This document shows, one piece after another, positions 7,522 to 15,194 of a DNA stretch of 64,000 nucleotides. Under the pieces are notes generated by a model that was given only the letters and a program-made list of their open reading frames with translations, was not told the DNA's origin and searched no databases. Source of the stretch: Ignavibacteria bacterium (GTDB taxonomy: Bacteria; Bacteroidota; Ignavibacteria; Ignavibacteriales; SURF-24); NCBI GenBank assembly GCA_025612375.1, contig JAAXKN010000001.1, forward strand, positions 352,669 to 416,668, in the 5' to 3' direction. The first letter of the stretch is position 1; each line of letters opens with the position of its first letter. The position numbers were made by a program, and so were the translations under genes.

Positions 7522-9420
7522 TTAAATTGAAGGACTGTCAAAATCAACAAAATATGAAAAAGCCTCACCGGCATCGATTTTTTCAATTTTTAATCTCAGC
7601 ACCTGGTTTTTTCTGTCAAAACTGTATCTGGGTATTTTTGTTCCAAATATATCAGATGAGAGCTGAATGTTAGCCATATCCCGGTTCAGGTTAACCTGAA
7701 CGATCACGTTTTTCACCTGAATATTGCCGGGGTTTGAGATTTCAACGGCAATCCTTCTTGCACTCCTCATTTCTGCATTTACTTCAAGATTGCTCTTTGA
7801 AAGCCACCAGTCCCTGACCTGTGGAGCGGTTGTTATCCATATATTCTTTTGCCTCATATACCTTATGAGCTCTCTTACAACATCCACGTACTGGGGCTGG
7901 CACTGAAAATCAGTATGCATCTTGAAGATGTAAAGCCCCCCTTCAAAAAGGAGCCTGTCTACGTCCTCTTCATACGTATAGACCTGAAATTCCTTTTCAG
8001 TAAGCCCGTAGTTCCTTATGACCTCGTAGTCGTCCCTTGCAGTCTTGGTAAAGGCAACAATTCTTTTGTCCCCTTTAATAATTGTTTTGGGCACCGACCT
8101 GTCAGTCAGTGAATCTGTCATTATATAGCTGTAACCCGCGTCAATCAGGGCTCTTACGGAATTATCGTCATAAAGGCCGTAGAGCGGAACGGCACCCTTT
8201 CCGGCGTGACCCGGCAGCCTTGATAAGCTGAGTTTGGACTGGTTAAAATGGTTCAGCTGCGTATTGTAATCGTAGAGCTTATTAACCGTGTCGTTTACAG
8301 AAGCCAGGTATCCCAGGTCGATAATAGAACCCAGCTCGCCGTAATTGTGCAAATTACTCAGAATATCCCTGTGTTCGTCTACAGCCGAGGGATCGGCAAA
8401 AAACGTCATGGGCACTTTTTCGGAATTTATAATGCCATAAAGGTTCTGCACATTGTATGCATTTGCACCGATAAAAGGCATAATAACGGCTGCCGATTCA
8501 TGGTTGTCGGGCCAGTCGCGTACAAAAGCCGTCGGCTCATAGGTCAGCCAGTTAATTGAATTCTGGAACAGTCTGCCGAAGTTGATGTAATCTTCCTTCT
8601 GGCCGATTACGGAGTTCAGTTCAAAACCCATCCACACGAATCTGCCGCGCCCGTAGGTGCCATAGGCAATTCCGGCACTTTTACTTACTTCCTCTCTTAC
8701 AAGTCCCAGTTCAGTTCTGAAGTTATACCAGAAACTTACCTGTACGGTCCTCGGGTCCAGGATCTCGCACTCCATGGGACGGTCCCAGGTTGCAATCTTG
8801 AGCGTATAGCCTGTAGGTATGCCGGCCGTAAGCGGAAGGCCGCCTCTCAAGGTATGGATCTTTGTATATTCCTCAGGCGTAATCTCCTTGGTGAATTTAA
8901 GGCCGAAAACCTCGCTGAAGAAATCCCAGCCTCTCCACTTGCCGTTATCTGAAAACGAGGAGGTTCCGCTGGTGGCAAAGACGCTGCCCCCTTTTTCTAT
9001 AAATCTTTTGATCTGTGAAACTTCCCTGTCGCTCAAGGATTTTGCCCCCGGCAGTATGAGGAGCTTGTACTTAAAGTGTTCTCCAAGTTCAATAGCCTGG
9101 TCGCTTATTACTTCGCCTTTAATCTTCGAGGCCTTGAGGAAATTTTTCCATGTATTGATGTTGTCGTTGAGCCAGGTACTTCCCTGGGGCAAAAGGTTTT
9201 CGGTATACCTGGAATACAAGATGGCGGCCGTAGGCTCACCCTCTGAGCTTAAGAAGCTGAGATTAGCCCTCGTAGGCAGGATCTCTGAGATGTTATAGTT
9301 ACCGTAAACACCTTTTATAATAAATAGGAATATGAGCACTGCCGCGGTCAGTATAACAAGGCCTGTCAGCAGTATCATAAGCTGATTTACTTTAATCCTA
9401 TTTACAGTTTTTATCGCCAC
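7522..9420 (-). CDS. Membrane-anchored glutamine-amidotransferase-like / polysaccharide-deacetylase-like protein, catalytic motifs degenerate
   Basis: This 632-residue protein has one N-terminal membrane helix (about 13-35) and then a periplasmic part. Residues about 60-290 look like a class-I-amidotransferase-like Rossmann fold (LLILPGAKSLSDREV, FIEKGGSVFATSG, YGRGRFVWMGFE). Residues about 310-540 resemble a NodB-type barrel (VPMTFFADP, RLPGHAGKG, ALIDAGYSYIMTD). The C-terminal 90 residues are a beta domain. The expected NodB metal-binding TFDD and HxxxH motifs are absent (MPFIGANA; NLHNYGELG), so deacetylase activity is doubtful. The start is GTG, overlapping the stop of the upstream gene by 10 nt, which suggests translational coupling. 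It sits behind a glycosyltransferase, pointing to exopolysaccharide modification or transport. Confidence 0.78.
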   Translation of the reverse strand: MAIKTVNRIKVNQLMILLTGLVILTAAVLIFLFIIKGVYGNYNISEILPTRANLSFLSSEGEPTAAILYSRYTENLLPQGSTWLNDNINTWKNFLKASKIKGEVISDQAIELGEHFKYKLLILPGAKSLSDREVSQIKRFIEKGGSVFATSGTSSFSDNGKWRGWDFFSEVFGLKFTKEITPEEYTKIHTLRGGLPLTAGIPTGYTLKIATWDRPMECEILDPRTVQVSFWYNFRTELGLVREEVSKSAGIAYGTYGRGRFVWMGFELNSVIGQKEDYINFGRLFQNSINWLTYEPTAFVRDWPDNHESAAVIMPFIGANAYNVQNLYGIINSEKVPMTFFADPSAVDEHRDILSNLHNYGELGSIIDLGYLASVNDTVNKLYDYNTQLNHFNQSKLSLSRLPGHAGKGAVPLYGLYDDNSVRALIDAGYSYIMTDSLTDRSVPKTIIKGDKRIVAFTKTARDDYEVIRNYGLTEKEFQVYTYEEDVDRLLFEGGLYIFKMHTDFQCQPQYVDVVRELIRYMRQKNIWITTAPQVRDWWLSKSNLEVNAEMRSARRIAVEISNPGNIQVKNVIVQVNLNRDMANIQLSSDIFGTKIPRYSFDRKNQVLRLKIEKIDAGEAFSYFVDFDSPSI

Positions 9421-9863
9421 TTTAGGTTTTCCCCTGTTTTGTTCTTATTAACAGGCACGTAGCCTTCGGAGGTATATTTCATGAATTTCTTATTTGTCGG
9501 ATTTTCTTCGTACTCAGCCTCAGGCTGCGCCTGATAGTTCTGACCTGAGCGCGCCTGCTGTGCAGATGTACGGCTCTGGGGCGTCTGCTGGGCTGCAGCC
9601 GGCCTGAATTCAGGAGTTGGCCTCTGGTACTGTTCCTGCTGCTGCGGGTAGGCCGGGGCAGCCTGCATTGCAGGAGTGCCCTGAGGCACCATGGCCTGGT
9701 TTGGCGTAAAGAGCTCGGCTTCTATATACCGCGGGGCAGGTGCGCCCGAGGTGCGCCCTTTCCTTTCACGCATTTTATACAGTATATAAGCTCCAATAGC
9801 GAGTATAAAGGTGCTTATAGTAGCGACCAAAATAATAAATGACAGTATCGGAATCAGTTCCAT
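9411..9863 (-). CDS. Small membrane protein with Pro/Gln-rich cytoplasmic tail
   Basis: This 150-residue protein has one N-terminal transmembrane helix (about residues 4-30, ending in the basic KMRERKGR) and a low-complexity tail rich in Pro, Gln and Ala with no recognisable fold. It lies between the glycosyltransferase (24 nt upstream) and the deacetylase-like gene (overlapping its stop). In position it recalls small partner proteins such as PgaD that activate family 2 polysaccharide synthases, but there is no visible sequence similarity. No function is assigned. Confidence 0.75.
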   Translation of the reverse strand: MELIPILSFIILVATISTFILAIGAYILYKMRERKGRTSGAPAPRYIEAELFTPNQAMVPQGTPAMQAAPAYPQQQEQYQRPTPEFRPAAAQQTPQSRTSAQQARSGQNYQAQPEAEYEENPTNKKFMKYTSEGYVPVNKNKTGENLKWR

Positions 9864-9887
9864 TTTGTACCTCTCTGTTTTTCAAAA

Positions 9888-11282
9888 TTATCCATTTCCT
9901 ATTCTTTCCAGTTTTCCCCAATTCATCTCAATGCCCAAAAACTCTTCAACTGTAGCCATAGCTTTCGTAATATCGATCATCAGAATAAAAATCAGCCTGT
10001 AGACAAAAGCATAAGGGACCAGACGGATGTCCTCCTTTTCAACTGCCACGCAGTAAAGCGCTGTCATAAGGTCCAGCAGTGCAATGCCGGCCCACCAGAA
10101 TGCCAGAAGGTTACTCATTCCGTAAACGAGTGCAACCACAATAAAGAACAGGTTTGCAAATATATTCATAACCGGCCATATCAGGGCCTCGTAGAACATG
10201 GACCACAAGACCAGTGAATTGCCGAAATTAAGCGTCGGATTAAACAGGTGCCTTTTATGTTTCAGTATCGACTGAAGAATGCCTCTTGTCCATCTGTATC
10301 TCTGTTTCAGAAGCTGATTTAAGGTTTCAGGAGCTTCTGTATAGGAGACGGCATTCTGCTCATAATAGATCTTCCATCCGGCAGCCATTATATTCAGCGT
10401 CAGATCCGCATCTTCGGCAAACGTATCGCTTGAGTACCATCCCGCGTCCTGTATGGCTTTCTTCCTGAAAATGCCCACGGGACCCGGTATTATGTTTACA
10501 AGCTTTATCAGGCTCTGAGCACTTCTGGGCATATTGAGGCCTTCAACGTATTCCAGTGCCTGAAGGTCCGTTAAGATCTTCTTTCTGTTCAGGACTTTAA
10601 CGTTTCCTGCTACGGCGCCGATTGAAGGATCCGTGAAGTGTTTTATGCCGTACTTCAGAGTATTTGTTGAAAGCTGCGAATCCCCGTCCATGCAAAGCAC
10701 AAAGTCAGCCTTTGAATACTGTATTCCTGCATTCAAAGCCTTTGATTTACCCCCGTTGGGTTTATTTATGACAGACACCCTGACACTTTCAACCCTGCCT
10801 TTATGAACTCCAACCAGTTCCTCAGCAACTTCCTTTGTATTGTCTGTCGAGCCGTCGTTTACAATTATAATTTCATAGTTCGGATAATCCAGCTCCAGGA
10901 GCGATTTAACTGAATTTTCAAGCACCTTCCCCTCGTTGTAGACAGGAACAATAATGGAAACAAAAGGAAAGAAGTCGCTTTTATTCTCCACGGTGTATTT
11001 GGTGATATAGAGGTATGCCATTATCAGGGTTGAAAAATACCTAAACAAGAGGACAAAGAGGAAAATCACCAGTGAAACGATGGAAGAAAACACAAACAGG
11101 TTGCTGTATGAAAGGCCGGTTATCGGCAGAGTAATTATTATGGTTACAATCAGTAAAAAGGATACAATTCCCGTGGAAACTATTGTAGCCATCAGCTTAT
11201 TACCCGTGCCGCTGTCTTGACGCGGTTTTTCAAAATTATCCAGGATAATTTTTCCGCGCAGTATTTCTTTGTTTTTTCTCAT
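9888..11282 (-). CDS. Family 2 processive glycosyltransferase (PgaC/IcaA-like polysaccharide synthase)
   Basis: This 464-residue inner-membrane enzyme has two N-terminal membrane helices (about 30-85), a GT-A catalytic domain, and C-terminal helices (about 350-430). The catalytic signatures are complete: VPVYNEG and IVNDGSTDNT (UDP-sugar site), MDGDS (DxD), TFAEDADLT and QRYRWTRG (Q/RxxRW of processive synthases). It most likely polymerises a beta-linked N-acetylhexosamine or related sugar and moves it across the membrane. It heads a leftward operon with the small membrane protein, the deacetylase-like protein and the fibronectin lipoprotein. The acceptor and product cannot be told from sequence. 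Confidence 0.9.
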   Translation of the reverse strand: MRKNKEILRGKIILDNFEKPRQDSGTGNKLMATIVSTGIVSFLLIVTIIITLPITGLSYSNLFVFSSIVSLVIFLFVLLFRYFSTLIMAYLYITKYTVENKSDFFPFVSIIVPVYNEGKVLENSVKSLLELDYPNYEIIIVNDGSTDNTKEVAEELVGVHKGRVESVRVSVINKPNGGKSKALNAGIQYSKADFVLCMDGDSQLSTNTLKYGIKHFTDPSIGAVAGNVKVLNRKKILTDLQALEYVEGLNMPRSAQSLIKLVNIIPGPVGIFRKKAIQDAGWYSSDTFAEDADLTLNIMAAGWKIYYEQNAVSYTEAPETLNQLLKQRYRWTRGILQSILKHKRHLFNPTLNFGNSLVLWSMFYEALIWPVMNIFANLFFIVVALVYGMSNLLAFWWAGIALLDLMTALYCVAVEKEDIRLVPYAFVYRLIFILMIDITKAMATVEEFLGIEMNWGKLERIGNG

Positions 11283-11374
11283 GTTATTTGTCTTTCTGTT
11301 AACAAAGTGTCAGTTGACTTTTCATAATTTCCAGAATGGGTAGAATATTCCCTTAAACTTTATCCAGATTAAAT

Positions 11375-11457
11375 ATTCAATTTTGATGCCAACCAAATTG
11401 ATTGTTTTTAATATAAATACTTTATAAAAGAAGGGCGCTCTGTTTCGATTTGAGACA
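11375..11457 (-). promoter_or_regulatory. Upstream region of the polysaccharide operon: weak sigma-54-like element and TGT-N11-ACA repeat
   Basis: On the minus strand 11375-11392 reads TTGGCATCAAAATTGAAT. It has the GG and spacing of a -24/-12 promoter but GA instead of the near-invariant GC at -12. About 50 bp further upstream TGTTTC-gattt-GAGACA (11441-11457) is an imperfect dyad of the TGT-N11-ACA type seen in some enhancer-binding sites. The pairing is suggestive but weak. The intergenic stretch 11283-11623 is otherwise AT-rich, with no gene. Confidence 0.3.
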
Positions 11458-11519
11458 ATCCGAAGAGCACTGCTTCATTTTGGACAAGGAAAATTAAATG
11501 AAAAAAATTTGAAATACAT

Positions 11520-11532
11520 ATGTAATTTACAT
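11520..11532. promoter_or_regulatory. Perfect 13-bp palindrome upstream of the rightward CMD-CHR-moa genes
   Basis: ATGTAATTTACAT is an exact dyad 92-104 bp before the GTG start at 11624. It is a candidate operator for the rightward operon; the cognate regulator is not known and none is encoded next to it. Confidence 0.4.
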
Positions 11533-11623
11533 CATTAGACAATATTATCCTTAGGAAAAGATCACAATCTTGCACTTAGAGGATTTATATTTTATTTTAA
11601 CAAAAGACAAACCAGAGGTTAGA

Positions 11624-11968
11624 GTGGCAGGAATACCAAAAAGATACCAGAAGTTTACGGAGGATTACCCCCAGGTTGCCGAAGCATACGAAAAGCTGGG
11701 AGAGGCTGTCCACCAGGCAGGCCCGCTTGACGAAAAGACACGGGCGCTCATTAAGCTTTCTATTTCCCTGGGTGCTGGTATGGAAGGGGCGGTTCACTCA
11801 CATACCAGGAAAGCCCTTAAAGCCGGGGCTACTTGTGAAGAAATCAGGCATGCTGTAATGCTGGCACTGCCAACTTTGGGACTCCCTTCCACAATGGCCG
11901 GTATGAGCTGGGTGGATGAGGTGCTGGAATCAAAGGATAAACCTGAGGCCGCAAAGGTACAGCCCTAA
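11624..11968 (+). CDS. Carboxymuconolactone decarboxylase-like (AhpD-fold) protein without CxxC
   Basis: The protein has about 114 residues and the AhpD-like all-helical fold. The family core is seen as LDEKTRALIKLSISLGAGMEG followed by AVHSHTRKALKAGATCEEI. The redox CxxC pair of AhpD is absent: the equivalent stretch reads MEGAVHSH, with Glu and His residues retained as in a non-redox subgroup. The start is taken at GTG 11624 because AGAGG lies 6 nt upstream; an in-frame TTG at 11570 lacks such a site. It is followed after 5 nt by the CHR transporter, so the two are probably translated from one message. Confidence 0.8.
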   Translation: MAGIPKRYQKFTEDYPQVAEAYEKLGEAVHQAGPLDEKTRALIKLSISLGAGMEGAVHSHTRKALKAGATCEEIRHAVMLALPTLGLPSTMAGMSWVDEVLESKDKPEAAKVQP

Positions 11969-11973
11969 AAAAG

Positions 11974-12498
11974 ATGCTTAATAATTTACTCGAGCTTTTT
12001 ATATCTTTTCTGAAGGTGGGCGGTTTTTCCTTCGGGGGCGCTTATTCACTTATCCCCCTCATTGAGGCCGAAGTTGTTCAGAAACACCAGTGGCTCAGCC
12101 ATAACGAGTTCATTAAGGTCCTCGGCATGGTGGAAGTGGTTCCGGGAGCTATCTCTGTTAAATACGCAACCTATACGGGCTACAAAGTTGCGGGTGTCTG
12201 GGGAATAGTTGCAGCCAACCTGGGGAATATGTTCATGCCGGTTGCCCTTATCAGCCTGGCGGCTTATTTCTACGCCCTCTTTGAAAAAAATAAGTACGTG
12301 TTTAAGAGCTTTGAAGGTGTAAAGTTTGCCGTCATCGGAATGATTATGGCAATCATGGTCCGTTATATCTTTTCCAGCTTTACAAACTGGAAGGGAGTTC
12401 TTTTCATCATGCTCGGATTTGCCCTTACCTACTGGCTGAAACTGCATCCTATTGTAATTGTGATCGGTGCGGCTTTAGCTGCTTTGCTGGTTCTTTAA
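11974..12498 (+). CDS. Single-domain (half-length) CHR-family anion transporter
   Basis: This 174-residue membrane protein is one CHR domain. The signature is FLKVGGFSFGGAYSLIPLI, then WLSHNEFIKVLGM and VVPGAISVKYATYTGYK, with about five or six membrane helices. Characterised CHR proteins export chromate, either as a two-domain chain or as a pair of short chains; here no second short chain is present nearby. It is followed after 40 nt by moaA, so it may share a transcript with the molybdenum-cofactor genes. Chromate, molybdate or another oxyanion are possible substrates; the sequence does not decide. Confidence 0.85.
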   Translation: MLNNLLELFISFLKVGGFSFGGAYSLIPLIEAEVVQKHQWLSHNEFIKVLGMVEVVPGAISVKYATYTGYKVAGVWGIVAANLGNMFMPVALISLAAYFYALFEKNKYVFKSFEGVKFAVIGMIMAIMVRYIFSSFTNWKGVLFIMLGFALTYWLKLHPIVIVIGAALAALLVL

Positions 12499-12538
12499 TT
12501 ATATAAAGTTTCTGGATGTAAGATATTTTGGGAATAAT

Positions 12539-13540
12539 ATGTCACTGGTGCTTAAAGACAGATACGGCAGGATTCATGATTATTTAAGAATTTCTCTTAC
12601 CGACAGGTGTAATTTTAACTGCATCTACTGCACCCCTCAGATGGAAGAGGCAAAAAAACTGGATAAAAAAGAGATCCTGGCCTTCGATGAGCTTTTAAGA
12701 CTAGTCAGAATATTTACTACGGAATTTGGAATAAGGAAGATCCGCTTTACGGGCGGTGAACCGATGGTAAGAAAGGATATTATAAAATTTTTCGAAGCGC
12801 TCTCCCCCATTCAAAAACAGACCGGGTTCGAATTTGCAATTACAACTAACGGGGCACTCCTTCATGGCAACCTCCCTGCATTGAAAAAAGCAGGACTTAA
12901 CAGGGTTAACGTAAGCCTCGACTCACTCCGCCCTGAAGTTTTTCGTTATATTACGGGTTCGGACAAGCTTGACCAGGTGATCAGAAATATACTCTCCCTT
13001 GAAGAAGAAGGCTTTAAGAACACTAAGATCAATACCGTAGTAATAAGAAACCTCAACGATACCGAGGCCGCAGATTTTATAGATTTTTTCAAACGCCGCG
13101 AGATAACTGTAAGATTTATTGAGTTCATGCCTTTCCAAAATAACGGCTGGAAGAAGGAATCATTTGTAAGCGCTGAAGAGATAAAAAACAGTATAGAGAG
13201 GCGCTTCCACCTGGATAAAACTGAGGACAGGCATCAGATAGCCGAGCTCTACCAGGTAAGAGGCTTTAAGGCAAAGGCAGGCTTCATAAGGCCCATTTCA
13301 CGGCATTTCTGCTCTGAGTGCAACAGGCTCAGGCTGAAGGCAAACGGAAAGATGAAGCTGTGCCTGTTTGATCCCGCGCAAAATGAAATTGACCTGAAAG
13401 AACTCCTGCGTAAGGGCAGCAGTGATGGTGAAATTATTAAATTAGTTTCAGAATCCCTGAGCAATAAAGCAAAAGAGCACCCCGGCATTTACTCCCTCGC
13501 TCTGGGAAATAAAAATTCGATGAAGAATATCGGAGGCTAG
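12539..13540 (+). CDS. moaA: GTP 3',8-cyclase, molybdenum cofactor biosynthesis protein A
   Basis: This radical-SAM enzyme of 333 residues converts GTP to 3',8-cyclo-GTP, the first step of molybdopterin synthesis. The SAM cluster motif is TDRCNFNCIYC (CxxxCxxC), followed by RFTGGEP. The second cluster that binds GTP is at the C-terminus (HFCSECNRLRLKANG...LCLF). The chain ends in Gly-Gly, as active MoaA proteins do. Length is normal. It is followed after 8 nt by moaC, the enzyme of the next step. Confidence 0.96.
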   Translation: MSLVLKDRYGRIHDYLRISLTDRCNFNCIYCTPQMEEAKKLDKKEILAFDELLRLVRIFTTEFGIRKIRFTGGEPMVRKDIIKFFEALSPIQKQTGFEFAITTNGALLHGNLPALKKAGLNRVNVSLDSLRPEVFRYITGSDKLDQVIRNILSLEEEGFKNTKINTVVIRNLNDTEAADFIDFFKRREITVRFIEFMPFQNNGWKKESFVSAEEIKNSIERRFHLDKTEDRHQIAELYQVRGFKAKAGFIRPISRHFCSECNRLRLKANGKMKLCLFDPAQNEIDLKELLRKGSSDGEIIKLVSESLSNKAKEHPGIYSLALGNKNSMKNIGG

Positions 13541-13548
13541 CAAAATAT

Positions 13549-14028
13549 ATGGGTAACTTTTCACACCTTGACGAATCGGGCAGGGCTAAGATGGTAGACG
13601 TTACAGAAAAGCCCGATACTGAGCGCACGGCACTGGCCTCGGCAGAAGTGCTTTTGACAGACGGGATATTTGAGAAAATAAAGAACAATGAAATTGGAAA
13701 AGGAGACGTACTTACTGTAGCCAAAATTGCCGGAATTCAGGCCGCAAAAAAAACTTACGAGCTTATCCCCTTATGCCACAATATATTCATTTCAAATGTT
13801 ACACTCTCTCTGGAATTAAACGAGGCAAAGAAATCTGTAAGTATTACTGCAGAAACAAAAACCGTCTCCAAAACAGGCGTTGAAATGGAGGCCCTCACGG
13901 CAGTCAGCGTTGCGGCACTTACGGTTTTTGACATGTGCAAGGCAATAAGCAAATCTATGGTAATAACAGACATCAAGGTACTCTCCAAAAGCGGGGGCAA
14001 AAGCGGGAACTATACGCATGGAAAATGA
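13549..14028 (+). CDS. moaC: Cyclic pyranopterin monophosphate synthase
   Basis: This 159-residue protein completes the MoaA reaction by making cyclic pyranopterin monophosphate. Family motifs are HLDESGRAKMVDV at the N-terminus, IPLCHNIF (LCH motif), TGVEMEALTAVSVAALT and DMCKAISKSM near the C-terminus, which includes the active-site Asp and Lys. It overlaps the following MOSC gene by 11 nt, implying translational coupling. Confidence 0.96.
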   Translation: MGNFSHLDESGRAKMVDVTEKPDTERTALASAEVLLTDGIFEKIKNNEIGKGDVLTVAKIAGIQAAKKTYELIPLCHNIFISNVTLSLELNEAKKSVSITAETKTVSKTGVEMEALTAVSVAALTVFDMCKAISKSMVITDIKVLSKSGGKSGNYTHGK

Positions 14029-14491
14029 AAAAGGCAGAATAAGCGCAATTTCCATCAGCACAAAAAAAGGAATTCCAAAGACGAATGTCCCTTCAGCCAG
14101 GCTTATTGAAAACTTCGGCCTTGAAGGGGATGCCCATGCCGGTAACTGGCACAGGCAGGTAAGCCTCCTTGCCCTTGAAAGCATTGAAAAAATGAGGGCT
14201 AAAGGACTCCCCAGTCTCCGCGCCGGCGCATTTGCTGAAAACCTGACTACAGAGTTCTTGAACCTCCCTGAAATAGGGATAGGGACCAGGATCAGGCTGG
14301 GGCGTGAGGCTGAAATTGAGGTTACACAGATTGGAAAAGAATGCCACACGCACTGCGCCATTTATCAAAAAACTGGCGACTGCATAATGCCCAGAGAAGG
14401 TATTTTTGCCAGGGTAATTAAGCCGGGTGAAATTTTTATAGGTGATGATATTCTGGTCTTTGCTGAAATGGAAAAAGAGAGCCTGAAATAA
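14018..14491 (+). CDS. MOSC-domain protein
   Basis: This stand-alone MOSC domain of 157 residues (beta-strand fold of the molybdenum cofactor sulfurase C-terminal family) shows GLEGDAHAGNWHRQVSLL, GAFAENLTT, and the Cys-containing IGKECHTHCAIY. The conserved Cys is thought in this family to carry sulfur or bind the cofactor. It is the third gene of the moaA-moaC transcript. In some bacteria this domain is fused to a MogA-type domain; here it is free. The likely role is late handling or transfer of the molybdenum cofactor. Confidence 0.88.
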   Translation: MENEKGRISAISISTKKGIPKTNVPSARLIENFGLEGDAHAGNWHRQVSLLALESIEKMRAKGLPSLRAGAFAENLTTEFLNLPEIGIGTRIRLGREAEIEVTQIGKECHTHCAIYQKTGDCIMPREGIFARVIKPGEIFIGDDILVFAEMEKESLK

Positions 14492-14500
14492 GGGACTTCA

Positions 14501-14521
14501 GCCTGCCGGGGCCTCCCGCAG
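14501..14521. terminator. Hairpin between the convergent moa and mob/moe genes
   Basis: CTGCCGGG (14503-14510), loop gcct, CCCGCAG (14515-14521) form a GC-rich stem with one bulge in the 61-bp gap between converging genes. It may terminate both directions, though the flanking U-tracts are poor. Confidence 0.4.
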
Positions 14522-14552
14522 CTTAAAGGATAAATATAATACTAAAAACAAA

Positions 14553-15194
14553 CTAACTCACGCCAGCATCACCTGTCAGTTTTGACTTCACGTATTCAAA
14601 CTCTTCCCTGCGGTTCATGTTGTAGTACATATCATCTGTAGAAAAAGGCAGGCCCGAGGCATCTATTACTTCAGCGCCCAGGCTGTCTGCAAGCTCAAGA
14701 ACGCTGCACCTTCTTTTTTTCTGTTCAGGGAACCTTTCTTCATTAAGGTCTTTCCTTAATAAAATCTTTTCAGCCTCAGGTATGCAGCTTTTATGGTAAA
14801 GGCCGCAGAGCTGCTGAATAAAGCCGCCCGCGCGGGCAATGGTAATCATCTTACCTGTCCTGTAGTTAACCAGATATTCAATCATTTCCCTTTTCATCAG
14901 CGGAATATCTGAGGCTATTATAAAACACTTGTCTGTTCCGGAATTTTTCAGGGCTGAATGTATGCCGGAGAGAGGACCCCTGCCGGGATAAATATCCCTG
15001 AATGTCTGAAGCTTTAGAAAGCCGTACTCTTCAGGCTCATTGGTAATGAGTATTACTTTGCTGAATAAAGAATCCAGCAGATCCTTAACCCTTTCAATTA
15101 CGGTCCTATCCCCAATCTTCATGAGAGATTTATTTTCCCCCATGCGGGTACTTTTTCCGCCGGACAAAATTGCGGCAGTTATATCATTATACAT
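14553..15194 (-). CDS. mobA: Molybdenum cofactor guanylyltransferase
   Basis: The protein has 213 residues and a nucleotidyltransferase fold. The GTP-binding signature is AAILSGGKSTRMGENKSLM, followed by GPLSGIHSAL and FIIASDIPLMKREMI (metal-binding Asp). It attaches GMP to Mo-molybdopterin to form the bis-guanine dinucleotide cofactor used by DMSO-reductase-family enzymes. Its start overlaps the end of moeA by 16 nt, so the two are coupled. Confidence 0.93.
   Translation of the reverse strand: MYNDITAAILSGGKSTRMGENKSLMKIGDRTVIERVKDLLDSLFSKVILITNEPEEYGFLKLQTFRDIYPGRGPLSGIHSALKNSGTDKCFIIASDIPLMKREMIEYLVNYRTGKMITIARAGGFIQQLCGLYHKSCIPEAEKILLRKDLNEERFPEQKKRRCSVLELADSLGAEVIDASGLPFSTDDMYYNMNRREEFEYVKSKLTGDAGVS

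Noticed and set aside
11375-11392. Possible sigma-54 promoter of the polysaccharide operon as a firm call
   Set aside because: The -12 GC is replaced by GA, which is rarely tolerated; it is kept only as a low-confidence site.
12828-12838. GGTTCGAAT string resembling a tRNA T-arm
   Set aside because: It lies inside the moaA coding sequence, and no acceptor or anticodon stem can be built around it.
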